The position numbers and the translations under genes are program-made. Positions 1 to 8,828 of a DNA stretch of 64,000 nt are shown in pieces. The DNA is from WTJO01 sp965660165 (GTDB lineage: Bacteria > Pseudomonadota > Alphaproteobacteria > Puniceispirillales > Puniceispirillaceae): the NCBI GenBank assembly GCA_965660165.1, contig CBFHYU010000009.1, forward strand, positions 1-64,000, given 5' to 3'. Numbering within the stretch: the first letter of the stretch is position 1; every line of letters begins with the position of its first letter. A model generated the notes under the pieces. The model made no database searches, had not been told where the DNA came from, and worked only from the letters and a program-made list of their open reading frames with translations.

Positions 1-167
1 AGACCCGCAGCTTCAAATTGTGCCCTTAGCCACTCGCGCGCCTTGCTGAATTCAGGGCTAAATACCAATCTTGTAAAAGGGCGGTCAGGCTCTGTGAAAG
101 AGGAGAGCGTGGCAATAGCTGTTTCTATGCGTTCTGCGTTACTATAGTGCGTAAATGTCGGTGTCAT
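1..167 (-). CDS. M20-family amidohydrolase (allantoate/N-carbamoyl amino acid type), N-terminus only
   Basis: Reading leftwards from the ATG at 165-167, an open frame of 55 codons runs off the window edge. The protein starts MTPTFTHYSN and contains RLVFSPEFSKAREWLRAQFE followed by AAGL. This resembles the N-terminal pattern of hydantoinase/carbamoylase-family M20 peptidases (R-L-x-F-S-P-E, then an amphipathic helix ending in M/F-E-A-A-G-L). Those are cytosolic zinc enzymes that hydrolyse N-carbamoyl or ureido groups. The metal ligands lie outside the window, so only the family is suggested. No strong ribosome binding site is visible. It could also be a related M20 aminoacylase. Confidence 0.6.
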   Translation of the reverse strand, partial: MTPTFTHYSNAERIETAIATLSSFTEPDRPFTRLVFSPEFSKAREWLRAQFEAAG

Positions 168-925
168 CAGGCCTGTTTCAATTTATTGCTCAACGCTAGC
201 CTTCCAATATTGCTATTGGTTAGACCGCTATGTTTCCATCAGTGTATCGTGGCATGAAGGTTTTGCAAGAAGCCGTGTTATCCTAAGCTAGCATGTATCT
301 ATATGAGCGGCTTCAGAACTGAAAATCTACTGTAATTTTTGCAGTATAGGCGGATAGCAAAAACGTGAAATTAAGCTGAAACCATGTTTATTCCGCTGTA
401 AATGATGGCTCTTTTTAAGAGATGACGTTTGAGAACCGCCTCAAAACTCATACCGAAACTGTGACCTTAGGATCATTATAAAATCCTGCCTTTTAGCTGG
501 CACTGTGGTTGTTAATCACTGCATAATCAAAGTGCAAGTAACGGCGGTTGCGCGCGTCCAGAACCAATTTTCATTACATAGTTTTTAACGCACTTAATTT
601 TTGTGCCTGTAACACACTGATTTGAATAAGGAAAAGTTTAAGCAGTTTCATCATAATCGGCGTGCCCTCTCATGAGCAATTTGGGGTTCAAGCCCCTCAC
701 ATGCAATGCTTCAAACCCACTTTTTAATTGTAGGATCTTGAACAAATCTAGCCCTTAACCAATAGTAAGAATGGCGCATAGTTTAATCGATTGCTATCTA
801 TGTGATATTCTCACTATTATATGACTTATATGATAATTTTAGGGCTAGAACATGGTGTTCATCATGTTGCATGGTTTATGGTTCAGCTAAGCTAGGCAAT
901 AGCCCTGTTTTGATGAGGCAGTGAC
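168..925. other. Long intergenic region with no recognisable gene
   Basis: No reading frame on either strand looks coding: stops are frequent and no protein motif was recognised. It separates two divergent genes, so it must hold at least two promoters, but I cannot place them with confidence. The only structure noted is an 8-base direct repeat TTATATGA at 817-824 and 826-833, about 100 bases upstream of the next gene. A short hairpin-like stretch at 681-698 is not a tRNA. Confidence 0.5.
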
Positions 926-2788
926 ATGAAGACCTCAATCGCTACGGTATCTCTGTCAGGTGATTTGCGCCAAAAGTTGGATGCGGTATCACAGGCTGGC
1001 TTTGATGGGATTGAAATTTTTGAACAGGATTTTATCAGCTTTGATCTGAAGCCTGCTGATGTGCGCAAAATGGTGTCAGATTACGGGCTAGAGATTACCT
1101 TGTTTCAGCCCTTTCGGGATTTTGAAGGCTTGCCCGAAGGGCCATTACGGCAGCGTGCATTTTCACGCGCTCAACATAAATTTGATCTGATGGGCGAGCT
1201 AGGCACGGATTTGATGCTTGTCTGCTCGTCTGTTCACCCTGCTGGATTGGGGGGCATAAATCGCTGTGCAGATGATTTTGCAGCGCTTGGCGAAATTGCA
1301 CAGCAATTTGGTGTAAAGGTGGGATATGAAGCGCTTGCATGGGGCAAATTCATTTATGACCACCGTGATGCATGGGAAGTTGTGCGGCGGGCAGATCACA
1401 GCCATATTGGATTGATATTAGATAGCTTTCATACGCTGGGGCGCGCTATTAACCTTGATAGTATCCGCATGATACCAAGTGATAAGATTTTCCTTATCCA
1501 GCTTGCTGATGCGCCAGCGATTGATATGGATTTGCTATATTGGTCGCGTCATTTTCGGAATATGCCTGGTGAGGGCGATCTTGATCTAAATGGCTTTATG
1601 GATGCTGTATATGCCACAGGATATGATGGCCCACTTTCGCTTGAAATTTTCAATGATCAATTCAGGCGAGGTGATGCACAGATGGTTGCACGAGATGGGT
1701 ATCGTTCGCTGATATATTTAATGGATGAGCTAAGACAGCGCGCTGACAGACCAGCCGATTGGCTTCCAGTTCTGCCTAATAGAGTGAACACAGATGCTGT
1801 GCATTATGTTGAATTTGCCTGTAACGCTGATGGCAGGCAAAGGCTAGATAGCCTGTTTTGTAAGATGGGCTTTATACATACTGGCCAGCATAAATCAAAA
1901 CAGGTCTCACGCTATCAGGCTGGTAAGGTTAATATTTTGCTAAATAGCGATGATACAGGACGGCTATATAAAACAGCCTGTGACTATGGCGCGGTGGTGA
2001 GTGAAATTGCCTTTGAGGTTGATGATGCCAGCGCTGCCTATCAGCGTGCATGTGCGCTTGGCGCAGAGGCTGTTATTCTGTCCCCACAAGATAATGAGCG
2101 CGAGTTTCCTGCAATTCGGGGCGTTGCTGACAGTCTGATCAGATTTGTTGATGATAGCTTGGATCTGTGGGCTAAGAATTTTAATGACATTGCGCCTGCC
2201 AATACCAGCACGGTCACGATAACAGCTATTGATCATATCGCGCAAACTATGGGCTATGATGAAATGCTCAGCTGGACATTATTTTTCACGACCATTTTTG
2301 ACATGCAGAAATCAGCAATGGTTGATGTTATTGACCCTGATGGCATTATCAAAAGCCAGATTGTATCCACTGATAATCATTCAGTACAACTTACCTTGAA
2401 TGGCAGTGATGCAGCACGCACCAGCGCCCATCAATTTGCATCAGGCGGACATGGCAGTTCAGTCCAGCATTTGGCCTTTGCAACCGATGATGCCATTCAG
2501 CTTGCCCATCATCTCAGCAGTCTAGGATTTCAAATTCTCCCTCAGACCGAAAATTACTATGCAGATATTTCGGCTCGCTTTGATGTGCCAGACACTGAGC
2601 TAAGCCATCTTCGCGACTTAAATATCCTGTATGATGAGGATGATACAGGTAGCGCCTTGCATTTCTATAGTACAAATTTTGGCAATGGCTTATTCTTTGA
2701 ATTTATTGAACGCCGAGGCGGGTATCAGGGCTTTGGTGCGGCTAATGCCCCCTTTAGGCTGGCCGCACAACGCCGAATGGCGCAATAG
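926..2788 (+). CDS. quiC: Bifunctional sugar phosphate isomerase/HPPD-like protein, probable 3-dehydroshikimate dehydratase (QuiC1 type)
   Basis: This 620-residue protein has two parts. Residues 1 to about 275 form an AP-endonuclease-2/sugar-isomerase TIM barrel (start MKTSIATVSLSG, with GYEALAWG and LDSFHTLGR and a GPLSLEIFND end). Residues about 290-620 form a two-module vicinal-oxygen-chelate region like 4-hydroxyphenylpyruvate dioxygenase (HYVEFAC, DHIAQTM, SVQHLAFATDD, LFFEFIERR). This exact fusion is known from QuiC1 3-dehydroshikimate dehydratases, where the barrel converts dehydroshikimate to protocatechuate during quinate/shikimate use. The HPPD part is usually not needed for that reaction. 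GAGG lies 8 bases before the ATG. It stands alone, with the sulfur genes beginning after it. The family is firm; the substrate is inferred. Confidence 0.85.
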   Translation: MKTSIATVSLSGDLRQKLDAVSQAGFDGIEIFEQDFISFDLKPADVRKMVSDYGLEITLFQPFRDFEGLPEGPLRQRAFSRAQHKFDLMGELGTDLMLVCSSVHPAGLGGINRCADDFAALGEIAQQFGVKVGYEALAWGKFIYDHRDAWEVVRRADHSHIGLILDSFHTLGRAINLDSIRMIPSDKIFLIQLADAPAIDMDLLYWSRHFRNMPGEGDLDLNGFMDAVYATGYDGPLSLEIFNDQFRRGDAQMVARDGYRSLIYLMDELRQRADRPADWLPVLPNRVNTDAVHYVEFACNADGRQRLDSLFCKMGFIHTGQHKSKQVSRYQAGKVNILLNSDDTGRLYKTACDYGAVVSEIAFEVDDASAAYQRACALGAEAVILSPQDNEREFPAIRGVADSLIRFVDDSLDLWAKNFNDIAPANTSTVTITAIDHIAQTMGYDEMLSWTLFFTTIFDMQKSAMVDVIDPDGIIKSQIVSTDNHSVQLTLNGSDAARTSAHQFASGGHGSSVQHLAFATDDAIQLAHHLSSLGFQILPQTENYYADISARFDVPDTELSHLRDLNILYDEDDTGSALHFYSTNFGNGLFFEFIERRGGYQGFGAANAPFRLAAQRRMAQ

Positions 2789-2910
2789 CACAACCCCGAA
2801 TGGGACGATATATTCTGTTTGATATATGTAAAAATCAACATAGTTTGATGGGTAAGATTGACCCTTCTTTTATCCATGGTTACATTTATGATAAAATGGG
2901 GGGAGCGAAG

Positions 2911-3237
2911 ATGCGCAGAATATTATTGTCATGCTTATCTGTCCTGTGGGCATTTCAAGCGCCTGCAATCGCAGAAGATGTGCTTGCCAAAGCAGATTTA
3001 GCCTATGGTGAATATTTGTCAGGTGAATGTGTCACATGTCATCGTGCTGATGGCGGTGATGACGGAATTCCCTCAATCACAGGGCTAGATGCAGAGGGGT
3101 TTATCTATATGATGCATGCCTATCGCACCAAAGAATTGGAAAATAAGGTCATGCAACTTGTGGCAGGCCGGCTTGATGATGAACAAATCGCCTCGCTCGC
3201 TGTCTATTTCGCCACCTTGCCCCCAGCCAAAGACTAG
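2911..3237 (+). CDS. fccA: Small periplasmic cytochrome c, FccA/SoxE-like partner of the downstream flavoprotein
   Basis: A 108-residue secreted monohaem cytochrome. It has a signal peptide (about residues 1-21, ending PAIAED) and one haem site C40-V-T-C43-H44, followed by a c553-like C-terminal helix (DDEQIASLAVYFATLPP). I chose the ATG at 2911 because GGGGGGAGCGAAG precedes it. The frame is open to 2800, but upstream residues are not signal-like. It lies 133 bases before the FccB/SoxF flavoprotein, the position expected for the cytochrome subunit of flavocytochrome c sulfide dehydrogenase, which passes electrons from sulfide to cytochrome c. It could instead be a general c553-type carrier. 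Confidence 0.75.
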   Translation: MRRILLSCLSVLWAFQAPAIAEDVLAKADLAYGEYLSGECVTCHRADGGDDGIPSITGLDAEGFIYMMHAYRTKELENKVMQLVAGRLDDEQIASLAVYFATLPPAKD

Positions 3238-3250
3238 GCCTGATCTGGCA

Positions 3251-3278
3251 GATTTTATTCAATACATGTAATAAAATC
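3251..3278. promoter_or_regulatory. Inverted repeat between the cytochrome and FccB genes
   Basis: GATTTTATT (3251-3259) and AATAAAATC (3270-3278) form a perfect 9-base inverted repeat around a spacer that contains ACATGT. It is followed by an AT-rich stretch (TATATATA) and lies about 90 bases before the flavoprotein start. It may be a weak transcript end for the cytochrome or an operator/promoter site for the flavoprotein. No T-run typical of an intrinsic terminator follows directly. Confidence 0.35.
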
Positions 3279-3370
3279 TATATATACCCCTTTTTCATTT
3301 GCATATATCACAATGTTTTTTAGAATATTGAGGTTACTGTAAAAAATTCATTTCACGTTAAGGGGGGAAC

Positions 3371-4636
3371 ATGACAAAGTTTTCAAGAAGACGATTTGCA
3401 ACTGGCCTTGCGGCTGGGTCTGCTGTCCTTGCTATGCCTGCTATCGCATTTGGCGCACGGCCTAAGGTAGTAGTTGTTGGCGGCGGTGCAGGGGGTGCAA
3501 CAGCTGCACGTTATATCGCCAAAGACAGTAAGGGTGCGATTGATGTTACGCTTGTTGAGGCATCAAAGCGGTACTATACATGCTTTTTTTCAAATCTGTA
3601 TCTAGGCGGATTTAGAAATTATGGCTCAATCGGCCATAATTATTATGGTTTGTCCGTGAATCATGGGGTGAATGTGGTTCATGAATGGGCGTCATCAGTG
3701 GATAATGCTGCTAATGTGTTGAAGTTGGCATCTGGTGGCTCAATTTCTTATGACAAGTTAATTCTATCACCAGGTATCTCGTTAAAATACGATACTGTGC
3801 CAAATTATTCGCCCGAATTGCAAAGCCGTATGCCGCATGCATGGACATCTGGCACACAGGTACAATTGCTACGTAACCAAGTTATGAATATGAAGCAGGG
3901 CGGCACATTTGTAATGGTGCCTCCACCTAATCCATATCGGTGTCCACCTGGCCCATATGAGCGCGTATCTATGATTGCTCATATGTTTAAGCAGAATAAC
4001 CCAACGGCTAAAATTATTATTCTGGATCCAAAAGCTAAATTCTCTAAGCAGGGTCTGTTTATGGCAGGCTGGGAACAGCATTATCCTGGCATGATTGAAT
4101 GGATTGACCCAGAAACACATGGCGGCATCAAATCTATTAACGCTGAAACGCTGGAATTTGAGACAGATCTCGACACATTCAAAGCTGATGCAGCGTGTGT
4201 GGTGCCAGGTCAGCGTGCAGGGGTCATCGCTCAGACTGCTGGTGTAACAGACGGTGATTGGGCGCCAATCGTGCCTGCTTCTATGCAGTCTAAGGCTGAT
4301 GCTAATATCTATGTGTTGGGTGATGCGTCTGTTGCCTCATCTATGCCAAAATCTGGCTTCTCAGCAAACAGCCAAGCTAAGGTCGCTGCAATGGCTATTC
4401 GTGGTGAGTTGACGGGTAGCCGCGTATTTGAGCCTCGCTTTGCAAATACCTGTTGGTCGCTTATCGCCACTGATGATGGCGTGAAAGTGGGCGCAAACTA
4501 CAAAGCTGGCGCTGAGAAAATCGAAGTTGTTGATAAATTTATCTCACAAGGTGGCGAGTCAGCTGAACTTCGCAAATCAACATATCTGGAATCAGAAGGC
4601 TGGTACACAGGCATCACCTCAGATATGTTCTCATAA
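3371..4636 (+). CDS. fccB: Flavocytochrome c sulfide dehydrogenase flavoprotein (FccB/SoxF)
   Basis: A 421-residue periplasmic FAD enzyme that oxidises sulfide and hands electrons to a cytochrome c partner. The N-terminus is a Tat signal (SRRRFATGLAAG, cleavage near residue 28). A Rossmann FAD motif follows (VVVVGGGAGGATAA, residues 33-46). Three cysteines sit where the family has them: C71 in YYTCFFSN (covalent FAD attachment site) and C191 with C361 (the redox-active pair). A family C-terminal domain ends at SDMFS. AGGGGGGAAC precedes the ATG. It pairs with the small cytochrome upstream and converges on soxB across a shared terminator. Confidence 0.93.
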   Translation: MTKFSRRRFATGLAAGSAVLAMPAIAFGARPKVVVVGGGAGGATAARYIAKDSKGAIDVTLVEASKRYYTCFFSNLYLGGFRNYGSIGHNYYGLSVNHGVNVVHEWASSVDNAANVLKLASGGSISYDKLILSPGISLKYDTVPNYSPELQSRMPHAWTSGTQVQLLRNQVMNMKQGGTFVMVPPPNPYRCPPGPYERVSMIAHMFKQNNPTAKIIILDPKAKFSKQGLFMAGWEQHYPGMIEWIDPETHGGIKSINAETLEFETDLDTFKADAACVVPGQRAGVIAQTAGVTDGDWAPIVPASMQSKADANIYVLGDASVASSMPKSGFSANSQAKVAAMAIRGELTGSRVFEPRFANTCWSLIATDDGVKVGANYKAGAEKIEVVDKFISQGGESAELRKSTYLESEGWYTGITSDMFS

Positions 4637-4660
4637 GACCATCTTATTCAAACAAGAAAA

Positions 4661-4688
4661 GGGCAGCTATTATGCTGCCCTTTTTTTT
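4661..4688. terminator. Intrinsic terminator between fccB and soxB (probably bidirectional)
   Basis: GGGCAGC (4661-4667) and GCTGCCC (4674-4680) form a 7-bp stem with a 6-base loop, followed by eight T. The left flank is A-rich (AACAAGAAAA), so it can also end minus-strand transcripts coming from soxB. Confidence 0.9.
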
Positions 4689-4731
4689 GTCTGGCATAAG
4701 GCTATCAAAAAGGGGGAATCAAAACGGGATA

Positions 4732-6423
4732 TTACATGCCTGTTATGCGAACAGCTGTATCTCCTGATGGTGTGATCAGCTGTTTGCGGGTGATGTAATT
4801 TTCCATCAGATCATAAATCGCAGGCCCGTCTACTTCTTGTGAAACAGAGGCCCAGCCGCCAACACTATAGCGCTTCGTTGGCTCAATGGGCGCGCCTGTG
4901 CTGCTCAATGTCATATTTTGGATGCGGCTTCCCATCTGTGCTTTAGGCGCGCAGCTATATGACATTCCCCCCACACGCACCATATCGCCCCCTTGCTGAT
5001 AATAGGGGTCTGTATTAAACAGATTATCGCATACATCCTCAAGCATGATCTTAAGTTGCTCACCTGTCATTTCTGTCCGATAAACGGCCGGATAATTCAT
5101 CGAAGTCTGGGTATAAAGGTCATCTATGGTAATAGGCGATCCAGGCAATAATGTGGTGCCCCATCTGAATCCTGGACTTAGGGCAATTTCAACATCTCGC
5201 TCTTCACGAATCGCATCACAAATCACATCATCCCACGTGCCATTAAAATTACCACGCCGATACAGCAAGCTACCTGCTTGCCCGATGATACGATTACATT
5301 CAGCCTCATAGGGTGCGCGTAACGTCTTTATCAGATTTGCCATCTCAGTATCAGCAGTGATCACATCTGAAAAAACTGGGATTAGCGTTGAATTGGCATC
5401 TACTACACGTCCATTTTCTACTTTCAAATCAACACGGCCAAGATATTTGCCATGAGAACCAGATGACAGAACAAGTGTTTGCCCTATTCGAATAGCTTTT
5501 GGCACAGCATCATGAGTATGACCTGTTAAGATAACATCAATGCCTGAAATTTCAGCCGCTAGCTTCTGGTCAACATCAAAGCCATTATGTGACAGCAATA
5601 CCACAATTTCAGCGCCATTATCTCGTGCCTCATCAACATTATTCTGAATTTCTTCAGGACGTATGCCAAAGGACCAGCCTTCTACCATATAGCTAGGGTT
5701 AGCGATCGGAGTATAAGGGAAGTGCTGGCCGATAACAGCCACTGAAACGCCGCCTTTTTCAAAATAGGCTGTGCTGTCAAATACGCGCTCTTCCCATTCT
5801 GTATCGAAACAATTTGAGCCTAAGAACGGATAGCCCATTTCCTCGATTAGCGCGTTAACACGGTCTTTACCAAAGGTAAATTCCCAATGCCCTACCATGG
5901 CATCAGGCGCAAGCGCTTTCATTGCTTGCACCATATCGGCGCCTTGTGTTTTCAGTGAGGTATATGAGCCTTGCCACGTATCGCCCCCATCAAGCAGCAA
6001 CACCTTATCATCCCCTCTTTCTGCGCGTATCGCTTTAATCAGCGTGGCAGTGCGGTCAAGCCCGCCAAGCTTGCCATAGGCGCGTGCCAAAGTGACATAG
6101 TCAACCATAGTATGCGCATAGGCATATTCAGAGCCTTCAGGAATGTTGAAATGGCGCAAAAAGGCCTTGCCAACTAGGTGAGGTGGGATGCCCTCAAACG
6201 CGCCAACCCCAAAATTTTCAGAAGGCGGCCTGAAATAAACAGGCTTTAGCTGGCCATGCATATCTGTGAGATGAAGCAAGGTTACCTGACCTTTGGCGTC
6301 AAATTTCAATAAATCATCTTGGGTAAGGCGTTGCTGAGCAGCAGCTCTGGCAAAAGATGTTGACGTGCCGAAATAAGCCGCGCTCACGCCAGCCATTTGC
6401 AGAAATTCGCGACGTGAACGCAT
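4732..6423 (-). CDS. soxB: SoxB, thiosulfohydrolase of the Sox system
   Basis: A 563-residue periplasmic dimanganese enzyme that hydrolyses the terminal sulfone from the SoxY-bound cysteine S-thiosulfonate, releasing sulfate. It has a Tat signal (SRREFLQMAG at the start, cleavage near ARA). It shows the 5'-nucleotidase-superfamily metal motifs in order: LTDMHGQ (D54, H56), GGDTWQGS, GHWEFTFG and LTGHTHD. GLDRTATLIKA and the SoxB-style HWEFT variant separate it from true nucleotidases. AGGAGA lies 8 bases before the ATG. It is the last gene of the soxYZCD-cytochrome-soxB unit, 44 bases after the cytochrome gene. Confidence 0.95.
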   Translation of the reverse strand: MRSRREFLQMAGVSAAYFGTSTSFARAAAQQRLTQDDLLKFDAKGQVTLLHLTDMHGQLKPVYFRPPSENFGVGAFEGIPPHLVGKAFLRHFNIPEGSEYAYAHTMVDYVTLARAYGKLGGLDRTATLIKAIRAERGDDKVLLLDGGDTWQGSYTSLKTQGADMVQAMKALAPDAMVGHWEFTFGKDRVNALIEEMGYPFLGSNCFDTEWEERVFDSTAYFEKGGVSVAVIGQHFPYTPIANPSYMVEGWSFGIRPEEIQNNVDEARDNGAEIVVLLSHNGFDVDQKLAAEISGIDVILTGHTHDAVPKAIRIGQTLVLSSGSHGKYLGRVDLKVENGRVVDANSTLIPVFSDVITADTEMANLIKTLRAPYEAECNRIIGQAGSLLYRRGNFNGTWDDVICDAIREERDVEIALSPGFRWGTTLLPGSPITIDDLYTQTSMNYPAVYRTEMTGEQLKIMLEDVCDNLFNTDPYYQQGGDMVRVGGMSYSCAPKAQMGSRIQNMTLSSTGAPIEPTKRYSVGGWASVSQEVDGPAIYDLMENYITRKQLITPSGDTAVRITGM

Positions 6424-6467
6424 ATATAGTCTCCTAGCCTTTTAGGTTTTCAGGCGCTATCAATGCG

Positions 6468-6830
6468 CTATTGCAAAGAGTCAAAATAGGCGATGATATT
6501 CTGGCGATCCTGTTCTTTTTTAAGACCAGCAAAGGCCATCTTTGTGCCTTTCAGATATTTTTTGGGGTTTGTCAAATAGCCATCTAATGTCTCAGCATTC
6601 CAAATAATGCCGCTGTCTTTGATGGCCTTTGAATATTTCTTATAGCTTTCGACTGACCCTGCCTCACGTCCGATAAGGCCAACCAGATGTGGGCCTGTCT
6701 TATTTTTCTCTGCATCAACTACATGACAGGATTTACATTTTTTAAAGATTTTTTCGCCTTTGGCAGCGTCACCTGCATGCGCAGATACGCCAGTCATTAG
6801 CATGGAAGCCAGAATTAGCACAAACCGCAT
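6468..6830 (-). CDS. Cytochrome c2-like periplasmic monohaem cytochrome in the sox operon
   Basis: A 120-residue class I cytochrome c. It has a signal peptide (about 1-19, ending SAHA), haem site C32-K-S-C35-H36, the GPHLVGLIGREAG segment typical of c2/c550 proteins, and a likely axial Met98 in GTKMAF. AGGAG overlaps the soxD stop region, so it is translationally close to soxD (12 bases apart). Its role is likely as electron acceptor of the Sox enzymes, or as the detached second haem domain of SoxD, since the upstream SoxD has only one haem site. It lacks SoxX features, so I do not call it SoxX. Confidence 0.85.
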   Translation of the reverse strand: MRFVLILASMLMTGVSAHAGDAAKGEKIFKKCKSCHVVDAEKNKTGPHLVGLIGREAGSVESYKKYSKAIKDSGIIWNAETLDGYLTNPKKYLKGTKMAFAGLKKEQDRQNIIAYFDSLQ

Positions 6831-6842
6831 GATAAACTCCTC

Positions 6843-7502
6843 TTAATTCTCATCTTCTGGTGTTACATCAATATCGCGTGCCCGGCCAATGACGGTTAAT
6901 GGCACCGTGCAGTTTTTCATGCATGGCTCGCCTGAGGCAAGTTGCGCATCAGGGCGTGGGTCAGGTAGCATAAATCCATCACGATTTGGCATTTCAATAG
7001 TGCCAATATTCTCGTGGCTAACCTCAAATTCATCATCAATTATGTCATTCATATATAACAGATAGGCCACAATTTGATATGTCTCATCTGTTGTCAGGCT
7101 TTGTGCCTCGCCAAACGGCATAGCGCGATAAATATAATCATACATGGTAGATGCATAAGGCCAATAACTGCCAGTCGTCTTCACAGGATCGTGGCTAACC
7201 AATGTTGCAGCGCCCCCTACTAACACAGGCCAATTATCCACACCTTCACCAAAATCACCATGACAGGCAGCACAGCGCTCAGCATATACTTCTTCTCCGT
7301 CAAACGCATTGCCTGAGCCAATCGGCGCACCTAGACCATCTGGTCTGACATCAATATCCCAGCCAGCCACCTCTTCAGCTGTTGCAATAGTGCCAAGATT
7401 AAAGGGACGCGCATCTGCCAATGCGTGTGTGATGCCAATGGCAGGTACCATCAAGGCGGCAGCAAAAACTGCGCCTGTTGCTGTTTTACCCAAGTCTAAC
7501 AT
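6843..7502 (-). CDS. soxD: SoxD, cytochrome c subunit of sulfane dehydrogenase (short, one haem)
   Basis: A 219-residue secreted cytochrome, partner of SoxC. Signal peptide to about residue 31 (HALADA), then the SoxD-like ARPFNLGTIATAEEVAGWDI and GLGAPIGSG segment. Haem site C77-A-A-C80-H81 is followed by GDFGEG and a YRAMPFGEAQSL axial-Met region. The ATG at 7502 is preceded by GGATGGGAGTG. The frame is also open to 7541, but those residues come before the hydrophobic core. It overlaps the soxC end by 17 bases. Well-studied SoxD proteins such as that of Paracoccus carry two haems, and only one CxxCH is present here. Two further cysteines (CMKNC) are not a haem site. Confidence 0.88.
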   Translation of the reverse strand: MLDLGKTATGAVFAAALMVPAIGITHALADARPFNLGTIATAEEVAGWDIDVRPDGLGAPIGSGNAFDGEEVYAERCAACHGDFGEGVDNWPVLVGGAATLVSHDPVKTTGSYWPYASTMYDYIYRAMPFGEAQSLTTDETYQIVAYLLYMNDIIDDEFEVSHENIGTIEMPNRDGFMLPDPRPDAQLASGEPCMKNCTVPLTVIGRARDIDVTPEDEN

Positions 7503-8760
7503 TATCAACACTCCCATCCTTATTGACCATCCAAGTGGCAATTGAATTATTGTGATAAATGGAATTTAAGCCCCGTTCAGCTTGAAGCTGTTGAATGGTT
7601 GGCTGCACATAGCCAGTGTCATCTATGGCACGCGACTGGATCAACATTTCTTCGCCCGTCCATTCAAATGGCAAGGTAAAGCGTGTCAGGCTTTTATCCA
7701 GAACAGGGCCATGCAATTCAGCCGTTTGCCAGTTCTGGCCGCCATCTAGTGAAACATCAACACGGGTAATTTTGCCGCGCCCAGACCAAGCAAGACCTTT
7801 TAATAGCTGTGTGCCTTTATGCATGATGGCTTTTTCAGGGCACGGAGAGGTAACAACAGATTTTGCATCCATCACCCACGTAAACATACGTGCTTTGCCA
7901 TCTTCCATCAGGTCAGTATATTTAGATGTTTCTTCGCGTGCCATGTATGGCATATCACCAAATTCAAGGCGGCGTATCCATTTTACCCACATATTGCCTT
8001 CCCAGCCAGGCACCACAAGACGGGCGGGGTAGCCTTGTTCAGGACGCAATGCTTCACCATTCATAGCAAAGGCAATCATGCAATCATCTAGCATTTTATC
8101 AATCGGGATAGACCTGTTCATACCAGCAGAATCACTGCCTTCAGCAAGAACCCATTTGGCTGTTGGTTTGATGCCTGCTTCGCGGCAGATATCAGACAGG
8201 CGTACCCCTGTATATTGCACATTATGCACCATGCCAAAGGTGAACTGACAGCCATTTAGCTGAGCGCCACGCCATTCCATGCCGCCATTAGCCGCACATT
8301 CCAGAAAATAGAATTTATTGGTTTGCGGAAATCGCTTCAAATCATCAAGCGTAAAAATAAGCTCGCGGTCAACCAGACCATTGATCATCAGGCGATAATC
8401 AGCAGGGTTGATATCTGGCACGCCGCCATGATGACGCTCAAAACACAGCCCATTAGGTGTTACAAAGCCTTCTAGCTCGTGAAGTGGTGTGAAATTAACA
8501 GAAGATTCTGTGCTGGCTGTTAACCATTCTACATTACGGCGTACCACATGCGCTTCATATTCAGAGGGCATTCCATAGGGGTTAGCATCCACGCCTGTAC
8601 CCAGATAGGGCGTCCATTCTGGCACATTAGGCGGCAAATTCTCAGGGTTTGCGGCGCCAGCAGTTGCGGTTTTCAGTGCTGTAGTAGCCCCAAGCGCTGC
8701 GGCACTGCCTAGCAATGCACGGCGTGAGATTGACAATTCATGCTTATTTTTATCGCTCAT
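7486..8760 (-). CDS. soxC: SoxC, molybdenum subunit of sulfane dehydrogenase
   Basis: A 424-residue Tat-exported molybdoenzyme of the sulfite oxidase family. With SoxD it oxidises the sulfane sulfur left on SoxY, so that thiosulfate is taken fully to sulfate. The Tat motif SRRALLGSAAA is at residues 12-22. C155 in YFLECAANGG is the expected cysteine ligand of molybdenum. HHGGVPDINPADYRL and the C-terminal dimerisation domain (GKITRVDVSLDGGQNW) are typical. GGAGGAAACT lies directly before the ATG at 8760, which rules out the longer frame to 8784. Presence of soxCD predicts no sulfur globules as final product. Confidence 0.94.
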   Translation of the reverse strand: MSDKNKHELSISRRALLGSAAALGATTALKTATAGAANPENLPPNVPEWTPYLGTGVDANPYGMPSEYEAHVVRRNVEWLTASTESSVNFTPLHELEGFVTPNGLCFERHHGGVPDINPADYRLMINGLVDRELIFTLDDLKRFPQTNKFYFLECAANGGMEWRGAQLNGCQFTFGMVHNVQYTGVRLSDICREAGIKPTAKWVLAEGSDSAGMNRSIPIDKMLDDCMIAFAMNGEALRPEQGYPARLVVPGWEGNMWVKWIRRLEFGDMPYMAREETSKYTDLMEDGKARMFTWVMDAKSVVTSPCPEKAIMHKGTQLLKGLAWSGRGKITRVDVSLDGGQNWQTAELHGPVLDKSLTRFTLPFEWTGEEMLIQSRAIDDTGYVQPTIQQLQAERGLNSIYHNNSIATWMVNKDGSVDNVRLG

Positions 8761-8828
8761 AGTTTCCTCCCCCCGAAACCACATATCTCAAACAACCAAA
8801 GGGCTGATAGCTGGTTTGGTATTAGCGT

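Noticed and set aside
681..698. GGGGTTCAAGCCCCT resembles a tRNA T-arm
   Set aside because: The stem has only four good pairs, and no anticodon arm, D-arm or acceptor stem can be built around it.
6468..6830. Small sox-operon cytochrome as SoxX
   Set aside because: The sequence has c2/c550 features (GPHLVGLIGREAG, Met98) and not the SoxX haem environment; no SoxA is adjacent.
7616..8091. Plus-strand open frames of 138 and 90 codons inside soxC
   Set aside because: They lie opposite a strongly supported gene and show no protein-like motif; they are complement shadows.
8761..8828. Weak ACCAAA/TTTGGT repeat between soxZ and soxC
   Set aside because: The stem is interrupted by mismatches and lacks other features of a terminator or operator.
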